10,849 nucleotides of DNA from Chloroflexota bacterium (GCA_005880075.1 VBJT01000073.1:2363-13211), one strand, 5' to 3'. Counted from the first letter of the stretch, positions 1 through 7,451 are shown. A program made the numbers and translations. Notes: generated from the sequence alone by a model not told the origin.

Positions 1-960
1 GGCCACCATCTCGTCAAAGCCTGCGCGCTTCACGTCGATATAAATCATTTCGAGGATCTCCTCGACGCGCGCCTGGAGGATCTCCGCGACGCGCCGCCGA
101 GGTACCTCTTTCATGCGCTGGCCGCCGAACGCTTCCAGCTCGACCGTCTCTTCGGCGTCGATCTGGCTGGGCAGTGCCGAGCCATCCGTCACCTTCAGCT
201 CCTCGACCTGCGAGAAGGGCGCCCTGAGGCCCGCCACGAGGTCGTGTGTCAGGTGGTACCCGCCGACCGGGAGGACGCAGGTATGGAAGACAGTCCCGTC
301 CACGAAGACGGCGATATTCGTTGTGCCGCCACCAATATCGGCGAGGATGACCCCCTGTTCCTTCTCCTCCTCCTCGAGAACGGCTTCTGCGGCAGCGAGC
401 GGTGCGAAGACCAGTTCCTCGATTTGGACGCCGGCGCTTTCGACGCATTGCGTGAGGTTCTGGATCGCGGTCACGGAGCCGGTCACGATATGCGTGTCCA
501 TGTCGAGCCGCTGCCCGAACATTCCGACGGGGTCGCTGACATGCTCCTGCCCGTCCACGATGAAGAAGCGCGAAATGTTATGCAGCACCTCGCGATTGGT
601 CGGGAGGCTAAGCGACTTGGCACCCTCCATCGCCCGGTCGATATCTTCCTCCGTGATAGGGCGCTGCTTGCCGGGGATCGTGCTGATCCCCCGATTGTTC
701 AGCGAGGTGGTGTGGTTACCTCCGATGCTCACGTGGGCAGACATGATGCGGCTGCCGCTCGACCGCTCGGCGCGTTCGACGGAATTAGTGATCGCCTCGG
801 TGGCCTTCTGGATGTCGTCGACCATGCCTTTCTTCACGCCTTGCGACGGAGTGATTCCAACGCCGAGGACACGCAGGTCGTCGTCGGGCGTGACCTCGGC
901 TACCAGCGTGCAGATCTTGCTGCTCCCTACATCTATGCCGGCGAGTATGTTGTCTCTCAA
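1..960 (-). CDS. ftsA: FtsA, cell division actin-like ATPase (C-terminus beyond window)
   Basis: FtsA is an actin-family ATPase that tethers FtsZ polymers to the inner face of the membrane and recruits later divisome proteins. I translated this frame by hand from 960 to the window edge: 320 residues without a stop. The family is usually about 400-420 residues, so roughly the last 90 are missing, including the membrane-binding amphipathic helix. Visible motifs are the phosphate-1 loop GIDVGSSK near residues 8-15, the FtsA-specific 1C (SHS2) insert around 80-160, and the phosphate-2 loop ADIGGGTTN at 207-215. The start is TTG at 960-958. It is supported by AGGAGG exactly 7 nt upstream and by homology beginning right after it (AGIDVGSSKI); no ATG or GTG sits nearby in frame. 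It follows ftsQ by a 16-nt gap. ftsZ would normally come next, but it is not in the window. Confidence 0.96.
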   Translation of the reverse strand, partial: MRDNILAGIDVGSSKICTLVAEVTPDDDLRVLGVGITPSQGVKKGMVDDIQKATEAITNSVERAERSSGSRIMSAHVSIGGNHTTSLNNRGISTIPGKQRPITEEDIDRAMEGAKSLSLPTNREVLHNISRFFIVDGQEHVSDPVGMFGQRLDMDTHIVTGSVTAIQNLTQCVESAGVQIEELVFAPLAAAEAVLEEEEKEQGVILADIGGGTTNIAVFVDGTVFHTCVLPVGGYHLTHDLVAGLRAPFSQVEELKVTDGSALPSQIDAEETVELEAFGGQRMKEVPRRRVAEILQARVEEILEMIYIDVKRAGFDEMVA

Positions 961-967
961 CGCCGAA

Positions 968-973
968 CCTCCT
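968..973 (-). promoter_or_regulatory. Shine-Dalgarno that sets the TTG start of ftsA
   Basis: On the minus strand AGGAGG lies 7 nt before the TTG at 960. It is the strongest ribosome binding site in the window and sits in the 16-nt ftsQ-ftsA gap. It decides the start in favour of TTG and suggests ftsA is translated largely independently of ftsQ. Confidence 0.85.
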
Positions 974-976
974 GTC

Positions 977-1768
977 TCATTGGAATGAGGGACGGTCTCC
1001 GAAACGCAGGTCCAGCACATGGCCGGCCATGGTTTCGCGTCCCAACCTTCCCTCTATCGCCTTCCAGACGGCGAGTTTGTAGTCCATGTTCTGGCTATCG
1101 CCGACGACCACGCGATAGCCCGCGTCGGTCGTCAGGGCGAGACCTTGCTGCGGTGAGTACTCGAGCGTGACGACGCTCATGGCGAGCGTCTGCGGCACCC
1201 GCTGCAGCACCGCCTGTGCGAGGATGACCGCGTCCCGGTCGACGTGGTCGCCGGGCGCGAGCCGCGGCGGGCCGCTCACGTCCAGGATCGTGGGGCCGTT
1301 CTGCAGCGGAGCGCTGCCGGGCAGAACGACACCCTCCTTGTCGATGACATAACGGTCTTGCCCGATCTGCCAGAAGGCCCAGGGCACGCGTTCGTTAATG
1401 ACGACGCGGACTGTCTGCGGCCAGTGCCGCTCGAGCCGTGCGGACTGCACCATCGGGATCGACTCGACGCGCCGTTCGGCCGCCGCCAGGTCCAGCCGCA
1501 TCATGCTGTTATCGTCGAGGCGCGTGAGCGAGAGGACCTCATCCCGGCTCACAGCCGTCGCTCCGACGACCTCGATATTTCGCACGCGCAGCAGCGGCGA
1601 AGCGTAGAGCCCGACCGAGCCGCCGACGATCAGGGCGATCGCGAGGCCAGTGAGGAGGCGCCGCCAGCGCGTTAGGCGCACCCGGCGCGCTGTCTTCTCG
1701 TCCATGAGGACTTCACCCTCGATCGGGCGTGGCTTCTCCTTGCGAGCGGCGCTTCCCTTAGACGGCAT
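977..1768 (-). CDS. ftsQ: FtsQ/DivIB-type divisome protein with POTRA domain
   Basis: FtsQ (DivIB) is a single-pass membrane protein that scaffolds the septal synthase with FtsL/FtsB outside the membrane. From ATG 1768 the product is 263 residues: a basic cytoplasmic N-terminus (1-38), one transmembrane segment (about 39-57, LTGLAIALIVGGSVGL), a POTRA domain (about 60-128, opening VRNIEVVGATAVSRDEV and closing with the WPQTVRVVINERVPWA motif), then a C-terminal beta domain with YVIDKEGVVL. I chose ATG 1768 because GGGAG precedes it by 7 nt. An in-frame ATG at 1783 would add five residues but has only a weak GAGCGG before it. ATG 1705, behind GAGGGTGAAG, is a less likely third option. The gene starts inside the end of ddl, an overlap of about 11 nt, which suggests translational coupling. 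Sequence conservation in this family is low, so the call rests on architecture, these motifs and position between ddl and ftsA. Confidence 0.93.
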   Translation of the reverse strand: MPSKGSAARKEKPRPIEGEVLMDEKTARRVRLTRWRRLLTGLAIALIVGGSVGLYASPLLRVRNIEVVGATAVSRDEVLSLTRLDDNSMMRLDLAAAERRVESIPMVQSARLERHWPQTVRVVINERVPWAFWQIGQDRYVIDKEGVVLPGSAPLQNGPTILDVSGPPRLAPGDHVDRDAVILAQAVLQRVPQTLAMSVVTLEYSPQQGLALTTDAGYRVVVGDSQNMDYKLAVWKAIEGRLGRETMAGHVLDLRFGDRPSFQ

Positions 1769-2831
1769 CGCCCTTCTCCCCATGCCGCTCGAAGCCCAGC
1801 TCGATCAAGCGTGAGATTAAGTCGCCATAAGATAGGCCTGCGTACTCCCAGAGCTTCGGGTACATACTCATCGGGGTGAAGCCTGGGATCGTGTTCACCT
1901 CGTTCAGCAATAGTTCGCCGTCTGACGTGAGAAAAAAGTCCACGCGCGCGAACCCGGCGCAGTCGAGGGCTTTGTAAGCCTCGACGGCGATCGCGCGCAG
2001 GCGGTCAGCGGTCTCGGCGGACATATCGGCCGGTATGTGCAGGCGCGTGTTCGGATCATCGTACTTTGCCTGATAGTCATAGAACTCGCCCTCGAAAGTC
2101 ACCTCGCCCACGGGTGAGGCCTCCGGCTCGTCGTTGCCGAGCACGGCGGTCTCGACCTGCCGAGCATCGACCGCTTTCTCGACGAGCACCTTGCGGTCAT
2201 AGCGAAACGCTTCAGCGAGCGCCGGCTGCAGGTCCTCCGCAGAGCGCACCTTCGACGTGCCGATGCTCGACCCGCCGTTTGCCGGCTTGACGAACGAGGG
2301 ATAGGAGATGGTCGCTTCGATGCCCCGCCGCACGCCGGCCGGGTCCGAGCGCCACATCGAAGCCGGGATTACGACGTCATCCGCGACCGGGATGCCGAGT
2401 TGCCGGAAGATTGTCTTCTGCAGGGCCTTGTCCATCCCCAGCGCGCTCGCGGCGACACCAGCGCCCACGTACGGAACGCCGACAAGTTCCAGGAGGCCCT
2501 GCAGCGTGCCGTCCTCTCCGTTTGTGCCGTGGATGAGCGGGAAAACGATATCGACGCGCCGCAGCGTGGTCAACGCCTGAGCCCGATAGAGGATGCCGTA
2601 ACCGAGCGGCTCCTCGAGGGCTCGCAATCGCTCCGAGCGGATGCGGGCGAGCGCCTGCTCTGTCTGTACGGGCGTGAGCCAGGTGCCCTGGCGGCTTACG
2701 CCTATGGGGAGGGGCTGAAAGCGGTTTGTGTCGAGCGCGGCCATAACGCCCTGAGCTGACACTACCGAGACCTCATGCTCGGCCGAGCGCCCGCCGAAGA
2801 GAATGCCGACCTTCGCGCGCTTGCGGATCAG
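1758..2831 (-). CDS. ddl: D-alanine--D-alanine ligase, probable CTG start
   Basis: Ddl is a cytoplasmic ATP-grasp ligase that joins two D-alanines for MurF to add to the peptide stem. From the proposed start the product is 357 residues, normal for the family. The N-terminal domain opens with VGILFGGRSAEHEVS (8-22). HGTNGEDGTLQG lies at 101-112, ATP-binding FVKPANGGSSIGTSKV at 180-195, and the metal/phosphate-binding RVDFF and NEVNTIPGFT at about 296-319. The omega loop reads YDYQAKY (251-257), the tyrosine type of ordinary D-Ala:D-Ala ligases, not the D-lactate (VanA) type. The open frame extends upstream to an ATG at 3032, but that stretch is murB in another frame and looks nothing like Ddl. 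There is no ATG, GTG or TTG near the homology start. CTG at 2831-2829 overlaps the murB stop as CTGA and has AGGGGA 6 nt upstream, so I take it as the start. Confidence 0.93.
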   Translation of the reverse strand: MIRKRAKVGILFGGRSAEHEVSVVSAQGVMAALDTNRFQPLPIGVSRQGTWLTPVQTEQALARIRSERLRALEEPLGYGILYRAQALTTLRRVDIVFPLIHGTNGEDGTLQGLLELVGVPYVGAGVAASALGMDKALQKTIFRQLGIPVADDVVIPASMWRSDPAGVRRGIEATISYPSFVKPANGGSSIGTSKVRSAEDLQPALAEAFRYDRKVLVEKAVDARQVETAVLGNDEPEASPVGEVTFEGEFYDYQAKYDDPNTRLHIPADMSAETADRLRAIAVEAYKALDCAGFARVDFFLTSDGELLLNEVNTIPGFTPMSMYPKLWEYAGLSYGDLISRLIELGFERHGEKGDAV

Positions 2832-3748
2832 GAAAATTCCCCTACCAGCGCCACTTCCGGCTCTAGCGTCACGCCGAACTGCTCGCGTACGCGCGTCTGC
2901 GCCAGCTCCATCAGCGCTAAGATGTCGGCCGCTCTTGCGCCGCCGAGGTTCAGGATAAAGTTGGCGTGGCGTTCGGAGAATTGCGCCTTGCCGATCGTGT
3001 GACCGCGCAAACCCGCCTGCTCGATATACCACCAGGAAGGTTTGTCAGGCGGGTTCTTGAACACGGAGCCGCAGTTGCGGCCCGGCGGCTGCGCGGCCCT
3101 GCGCTGCTCATCGAACTCCCGCACCTGCTCCCTCAGCGTCTTGCTATCGCCGCCCTCCAGTCGTAGGTCGACGGACAGCACTACCTTGTCGCGGATAGTC
3201 GCTCGCGTAAAGGCGCTCTTGCGGTAATCGAGCTCGAGATCTTCGGGCGAAAGGGCAATTACGTTGCCATCTTCGTCGCTGAGCCGCGCACCCTTGAGCA
3301 CGTCCTTCAGTGAGTGGTCATAAGCGCCCGCGTTCGAGACGACGGCGCCGCCGAGGCTTCCCGGAATACCGCATGCCCACTCAATGCCCGCGTAACCGGA
3401 AGATGACATGCGACGAGCAAGAGCCGCGAAGCTCATGCCGCTGGCGATACGCGCCTTGAATCCCGCTCCGTTAGGGGATGGGCCTTCAACCCGGTCCGTC
3501 CGGTTCTCAATAGTTAGGCCGCGCACGCCGCCGTCGCCGACGAGGACGTTCGAGCCCGACCCAAAGATAAAAACCGCCCCGCCTCCTTTTCGCGCCAGCG
3601 AATAGCCTAGGCGAAGCTGGTCTTCCGTGTTGGCGATCAGATATACGTCCGCGGGGCCGCCGACGCCGAACGTGACGTGGCGGGCGAGCGGCTCGTTCAG
3701 CTTGACCTCAGCGAGGCGTCGGAGCCGCTTAACCAGCTCGCTGTTCAT
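2828..3748 (-). CDS. murB: UDP-N-acetylenolpyruvoylglucosamine reductase MurB
   Basis: MurB is a cytoplasmic FAD enzyme that reduces UDP-GlcNAc-enolpyruvate to UDP-MurNAc with NADPH. The 306-residue product is complete. The FAD domain shows TFGVGGPA (26-33), FGSGSNVLV (62-70) and GIPGSLGGAVVSNAGAY (127-143). Substrate residues follow in DYRKSAF (174-180), then CGSVFKNP (226-233) carrying the catalytic serine S228, HANFILNLGG (261-270), and the C-terminal FGVTLEPEV (291-299) with the catalytic glutamate at E298. This short form with a SxFKNP motif and no large tyrosine-loop insert looks like the type II MurB of Gram-positive-type bacteria. ATG at 3748 overlaps the murC stop as ATGA and is preceded by GGAG at a 5-nt distance. 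Its TGA overlaps the proposed CTG start of ddl. Confidence 0.96.
   Translation of the reverse strand: MNSELVKRLRRLAEVKLNEPLARHVTFGVGGPADVYLIANTEDQLRLGYSLARKGGGAVFIFGSGSNVLVGDGGVRGLTIENRTDRVEGPSPNGAGFKARIASGMSFAALARRMSSSGYAGIEWACGIPGSLGGAVVSNAGAYDHSLKDVLKGARLSDEDGNVIALSPEDLELDYRKSAFTRATIRDKVVLSVDLRLEGGDSKTLREQVREFDEQRRAAQPPGRNCGSVFKNPPDKPSWWYIEQAGLRGHTIGKAQFSERHANFILNLGGARAADILALMELAQTRVREQFGVTLEPEVALVGEFS
2838..2843 (-). promoter_or_regulatory. Shine-Dalgarno supporting a CTG start for ddl
   Basis: AGGGGA on the minus strand lies 6 nt before the CTG at 2831. Spacing is good for CTG, acceptable for ATC at 2828 (9 nt), and impossible for ATT at 2837, which follows directly. It sits inside the last codons of murB, as expected for a coupled junction. 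Confidence 0.6.
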
Positions 3749-5117
3749 CGCTGCTCCAGTAGCTCGAGCACCATCGGGCCGACCGTGTCGATGTCTCCGG
3801 CGCCGATAGTGAAGAACACGTCGCCCGGCTCGACGACATCGGCGACTGCGCGGGCGGACTCGTCCAGCTCGCCCGTGTAGCGCGCAGGCGGCTCGGCGAT
3901 TTCGCGCGCAAGCTCCTCGGCCGTCATGCCTGCGGATGGCTCCTCGCGTGCTGCATAAGTTCTTGCGATGAGGAGCACATCACAGTCGCGAAAGCATGTC
4001 CTAAAGCCGTCCAGAAGGTATCGTGTGCGTGTGTAGGAAAGCGGCTTCGCGCCGCAGCCAGCGTCGCGCGGACCTCACTCGGATGATGCGCGTAGTCGTC
4101 CATAGCAAGCACGCCGCCTGCTTCGCCGATTCGCTGGAAGCGCCGGCGCACGCCGTGGAATTCGGCAATGGCGCTTGTGATGGTGGAGGGGGAGAGTCCG
4201 ACGATTTCACCCACGGCCACCGCCGCGAGTGAATTGCTGACATTGTGGACGCCGAGCAATCCCGTTTCTACATTCCCCCAATCTTCTTGACAGAATTCTA
4301 CCATAAAAGCTGATCTGTCTACACCCATTGACGAAATCGCCGTTGCCCGCCAGTCGGCCGGCGTGTTGAGGCCATAGGAGACGACGCGGACGGGGGAGGG
4401 TGTCGTGCCGTCTCCTATGGCCTCCGGGAGAACCACCTGCATGTCAGGGGAGTCCATGCAGGCGACGATATAACCGTTATTGTCGACTTGAGAGAGGAAC
4501 CGGCGGAAGGCATCCCGCAGGTTCTCGAACGAGCCGTAGATGTCGAGGTGGTCTGGCTCTATGTTGGTGACAACCGCTATGTGAGGGTGATAGCTGAGGA
4601 AGGCTTGGTCGAACTCGTCTGCCTCGACGACGAAGTGGTCGCCGTCGCCCGGCGCGGCGTTGCCGCCGAGATCGATACTCTCGCCCCCGAGCATGTAAGT
4701 CGGGGCCAGCCCTGCCCGGGCGAGCATCCAGGCAATCAGAGAAGTCGTTGTCGTCTTGCCGTGACTGCCGGCGACGGCGATCACCTGCTTGCCTTCCATT
4801 AGCCGTGCGATCATGGGCGCCCGCTTGATGATTTCGATTCCGCGCCGCCGGGCTTCGATGAACTCCGGATTGTCGTCGTTCACGGCCGATGTGTAGACGA
4901 CAAGCTCTGCTTCGTCTACATTTCCAGCGTCATGGCCCCGGTGGACCGTGACACCGATTCCCTCCAGCCGGGAAGTGAGCGGGGAAAGGTGAAGGTCGGA
5001 GCCGGAGACCAGATGACCCCTGTACCGGAGGATCTGCGCGATGCCCGACATGTGGACGCCGCCCACACCGATAAGGTGCACGCGCTGGGGGATCGCCCGG
5101 ATCAGCGTCTCGTTCAC
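3745..5117 (-). pseudogene. murC: UDP-N-acetylmuramate--L-alanine ligase MurC, interrupted by a frame-changing deletion
   Basis: MurC is the cytoplasmic ATP-dependent ligase that adds L-Ala to UDP-MurNAc. It starts at GTG 5117, overlapping the murG stop as GTGA, with GAGGAA 8 nt upstream. Residues 1-360 are normal: VHLIGVGGVHMSG (13-25), P-loop AGSHGKTTTT (116-125), EADEFDQ (165-171), NIEPDHLD (185-192), GVHNVSNSLAA (289-299), GVRRRF (322-327) and DDYAHHPSEV (340-349). After SRF (codon 4040-4038) the frame degrades to nonsense and stops at 3924. The true C-terminus resumes in another frame from 4035 (YTRTRYLLDGF) and runs 96 residues to a TGA overlapping murB as ATGA. MurC normally has about 13 residues between these points, including FQPHR. 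The 1373-nt span is 3n+2, so a loss of about 37 nt would explain it; the restored length would be 469 residues, normal for the family. As written it cannot encode a full MurC. An assembly error is a serious alternative, since murC is essential. Confidence 0.9.
4022..4033 (-). repeat. Tandem CACACG x2 at the murC break
   Basis: On the minus strand two back-to-back copies of CACACG follow directly after the point where the murC frame breaks (4036/4035). They encode part of the YTRTR motif. Short CA-rich repeats can favour replication slippage or assembly collapse, so the repeat may be relevant to the break, but cause is not shown. Confidence 0.55.
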
Positions 5118-6223
5118 GGCTGCCGTTCCTCAGCCAGCTCGCGCACAAGCCCGGCGATACGCCCGGCGGCGTCCGGACGGGCCAGGCGGAGCGCCGCTTC
5201 TCTCATTGCTCGCAGGCGCGCAGGATCGTTCAGGAGTGAGCCCGCGAGCGGCAGCAGACGCTCGATTTCCATATCCTCAAGGACGACGGCCGCTCCGTGG
5301 CGCTCGAGATAGCGAGCGTTGAGCCGCTGGTGGCCGCCGGCGTAGCGGTAGGGTACTAGGATGGCTGGAAGGCCAACGGCCGGCAGCTCGCCGAGCGTCG
5401 AAGCGCCAGAACGGCAGACGGCGAGGTCGGCGGCCGCCATCGCCCAGGCAGTGTCTTCGTGCAGATAGCCGAACAGGTGATACCGGTCGCGCAGGCTGGG
5501 TGCGAGTCCATTTCGTACTTCAGTCAGCCATTGCTCGTCGGACTGGCCGCTGATGTGGACCACCTCACACAACTCGAGCAGGCCAGAAAGCTCGGCGACG
5601 ATTGCTCGATTGATGCTGTGCGCGCCCTGCGAGGCGCCGATTACGAAGAGGACTTTCTCGCCGGCATCCAGCCCGAACTTTTCGCGCCCTCCGCCGCGGT
5701 CGGTCTTCCAGAATTCTGGTCGCACGGGATAACCGGTGACGACCCCCTCTCGGTGCGGCAGGCGGCGAAGGCTCTCCGCAGCCGTTACCGCAACCCGCCT
5801 GGCGAGCCGAGAGGTTGCCTGGACGGCCCAGCCCGGATACAGGTCCGGGAGATAGACGGCCAGCGGAATCCGGCACGTCTGCGCGGCCAACGCGACAGGA
5901 AAGCTTACGTATCCTCCTGTCGAGAGTACGGCCTGAGGCCTGAAATCTCGCAGGATGCTTCGCGCCTGCTTCGTCCCAATTGCTATTTTCAATGCGTTTG
6001 CCGCCATTTCCCATGGCATCCGGCCACGCATTGGTGCCGCGGACACTTTTCGCAGCGATATCCCCGCATGCGCTACAATCTCTAACTCGGCCGCGGTTCC
6101 TGAGCCCAGATACAGTACCTCAAGGGTCTCGCTCGGTGACAAAGCGCATTGGAGGGAGTGCGCGACGCTGACGGCTGGGTACACGTGGCCGCCGGTACCG
6201 CCGCCGCTTAACGCTAGCTTCAC
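5114..6223 (-). CDS. murG: MurG, lipid I GlcNAc transferase
   Basis: MurG is the membrane-associated GT-B glycosyltransferase that adds GlcNAc from UDP-GlcNAc to lipid I, giving lipid II on the cytoplasmic face. The 369-residue product is complete. The N-terminal glycine-rich loop is SGGGTGGHVYPA (6-17), the second glycine motif TGGYVS (102-107), and the linker/nucleotide region IGASQGAHSIN (195-205). The UDP-GlcNAc signature runs from CRSGASTLGEL (270-280) through GHQRLNARYL (297-306). Where many MurGs have HEQN before PG, this one has YLPD (124-127, then LYPGWA), a form I recall from Chloroflexota-type sequences. The start is GTG 6223, overlapping the ftsW stop as GTGA; only a weak GGGG-type Shine-Dalgarno is visible, so translation is probably coupled to ftsW. 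Its own TGA overlaps the murC GTG. Confidence 0.96.
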   Translation of the reverse strand: MKLALSGGGTGGHVYPAVSVAHSLQCALSPSETLEVLYLGSGTAAELEIVAHAGISLRKVSAAPMRGRMPWEMAANALKIAIGTKQARSILRDFRPQAVLSTGGYVSFPVALAAQTCRIPLAVYLPDLYPGWAVQATSRLARRVAVTAAESLRRLPHREGVVTGYPVRPEFWKTDRGGGREKFGLDAGEKVLFVIGASQGAHSINRAIVAELSGLLELCEVVHISGQSDEQWLTEVRNGLAPSLRDRYHLFGYLHEDTAWAMAAADLAVCRSGASTLGELPAVGLPAILVPYRYAGGHQRLNARYLERHGAAVVLEDMEIERLLPLAGSLLNDPARLRAMREAALRLARPDAAGRIAGLVRELAEERQP

Positions 6224-7419
6224 ACCGAGCCCCGACCGTAGGCGGGACGCCTAGCGGGCGGCCGCTTGCGCCGCGGGCGGGTCGGCGCGGCGCGCGTGCC
6301 TGACTGCCCGAGTGGTGTCAGGCGCTCGCCTGAACTATACCGCGAGACGCTGAGCAGAACCCCGACCGCCGCCATTACCATAATCAGCGATGATCCACCA
6401 TAGCTTAGAAAAGGCATCGGGACACCGGTCAGTGGAATGGTGCGTGTTATTCCTCCGATGTTGATTAGGGTCTGGCCGGCGATCCAGCTGATTACGCCGA
6501 TGCAGAGCAGCATCGAGAACCTATCGCGCGATCCCAGCGTCACCATCACCGAGCGCCAGATGAAAAACGCGAATAGCCCGAGGATTGCCAGCAGCCCGAG
6601 GAAGCCGATCTCCTCACCCAGGATGGCGAAGACCCCGTCGGTATGCGACCCCGGCACGTAAAAGAATTTCTGTCTACCTTCGCCCCACCCGAGTCCCAGC
6701 GGGCCTCCGCTGCCCAGAGCAACCAGCAGTTGCGCGATCTGAAAGCCGCCGCCCTCGGGGTCAGATTCCGGACTCACGAATATGGCGAGCCTATCCAGCT
6801 GGTAGTCGCGCTGCAGAATCACGGCGTAACTGATGATGCCCCCGACCGCGATGAGGAGCCCTAAATGGCTGAGCGGCGCTCCGGCGACAAAGAAGAGGGT
6901 ACTTGCCGTCAAGAATATTATGATCGTAGTTCCCATATCCGGCTCGGCAATCACCAGTCCGCCGATGATTCCCAGAAGCAATACGAACGGCACGAATCCC
7001 AGCGAAAACTTGTTGATGTCTGTCCCGCGGCTGGCTAACCAGGCGGCGATGTAGATGATCACAGCCAGCTTGGCGAACTCGCTCGGCTGAATTGAGACAG
7101 GCCCGAACACTAACCAGCGCTCTGCCCCGTTCCTCTCGACCCCTGGGCCGGGCAGCAGGACGGCGATCAGGCCTAAGAGTGCCAGGAGCAGCATCGGCAC
7201 GCTCCAAGCGCGGAGCCGGTTGTAGTCCATGCGCATGAAAACAACGAGCGCCGCCACCCCAAGCAGCGCGAAAACAGCCTGGCGGGCGACGAAGTAATTT
7301 GTATTGCCGAATTCGTGATAACCCACCGCAAAACTGGATGTGTAGACAGCCAGGAGGCCGGTAATGACGAGCATTGCCGTCGCCACGAGCAGCAGGTAGT
7401 CGGGTTGCCCGGCCCGCAA
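6220..7419 (-). CDS. ftsW: FtsW, SEDS-family septal peptidoglycan polymerase
   Basis: FtsW is a polytopic SEDS glycosyltransferase that polymerises lipid II at the division site with a partner class B PBP. The 399-residue product has about ten hydrophobic segments. Family motifs are NGAERWLVFGPVSIQPSEFA (97-116), EPDMGTT (159-165), ALGSGGPLGLGWGEGRQKFF (234-253), SHTDGVFAILGEE (258-270), whose aspartate D261 corresponds to the catalytic SEDS Asp, and IPLTGVPMPFLSYGGSS (328-344). FtsW rather than RodA is chosen from the dcw position. The last 25 residues are a basic, proline-rich cytoplasmic tail (PTRPRRKRPPARRPAYGR). The start is TTG 7419, the only ATG/GTG/TTG in frame near the homology start. 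It lies 32 nt after murD and has only a closely spaced GGAG, overlapped by a CCGGCGCGCCGG palindrome, so initiation may be weak. Confidence 0.95.
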   Translation of the reverse strand: MRAGQPDYLLLVATAMLVITGLLAVYTSSFAVGYHEFGNTNYFVARQAVFALLGVAALVVFMRMDYNRLRAWSVPMLLLALLGLIAVLLPGPGVERNGAERWLVFGPVSIQPSEFAKLAVIIYIAAWLASRGTDINKFSLGFVPFVLLLGIIGGLVIAEPDMGTTIIIFLTASTLFFVAGAPLSHLGLLIAVGGIISYAVILQRDYQLDRLAIFVSPESDPEGGGFQIAQLLVALGSGGPLGLGWGEGRQKFFYVPGSHTDGVFAILGEEIGFLGLLAILGLFAFFIWRSVMVTLGSRDRFSMLLCIGVISWIAGQTLINIGGITRTIPLTGVPMPFLSYGGSSLIMVMAAVGVLLSVSRYSSGERLTPLGQSGTRAAPTRPRRKRPPARRPAYGRGSV

Positions 7420-7423
7420 GGCT

Positions 7424-7435
7424 CCGGCGCGCCGG
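7424..7435 (-). repeat. 12-bp perfect palindrome just upstream of the ftsW start
   Basis: CCGGCGCGCCGG fills the middle of the only sizeable gap in the operon (32 nt between murD and ftsW). In RNA it can form a short GC hairpin (CCGG stem, CGCG loop) next to the GGAG before the TTG start. It lacks a U-tract, so it is not a terminator. Whether it modulates ftsW translation is inference. Confidence 0.45.
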
Positions 7436-7451
7436 TCCTCGCCCTGAAAGT

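Noticed and set aside
113..1170. Long plus-strand reading frames opposite ftsA and ftsQ
   Set aside because: The minus strand encodes clear FtsA and FtsQ here; the plus-strand translations are Ser/Arg/Pro-rich and show no family features. They are typical antisense shadows in high-GC coding DNA.
1769..1783. ATG 1783 as the ftsQ start
   Set aside because: Possible, but its upstream GAGCGG is weak, whereas ATG 1768 has GGGAG at 7 nt. The difference is only five residues.
2832..3032. N-terminal extension of Ddl from ATG 3032
   Set aside because: The added 67 residues are the murB sequence read in another frame, are Arg-rich, and precede a normal Ddl N-terminus. A 205-nt overlap is implausible beside the short overlaps elsewhere in the operon.
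3745..3978. A separate 77-codon gene between murC and murB
   Set aside because: Its sequence (LLIARTYAAREEP...GAGDIDTVGPMV) is the C-terminal end of MurC in a shifted frame and continues upstream to YTRTRYLLDGF, so it is part of murC.
4030..4045. Programmed -1 ribosomal frameshift in murC
   Set aside because: A -1 slip could join the frames, but the local sequence is not a classic heptamer slip site, and the joined protein would still lack the roughly 13-residue FQPHR segment.
4260..4330. Possible promoter (TTGACA, TAGACA-like boxes) in a locally AT-richer patch of murC
   Set aside because: No -10 box with correct spacing faces murB or ddl, and the patch is continuous MurC coding sequence with conserved residues around it.
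5459..6085. 208-codon plus-strand reading frame opposite murG
   Set aside because: It lies fully antisense to an intact murG and has no recognisable domain or plausible ribosome binding site.
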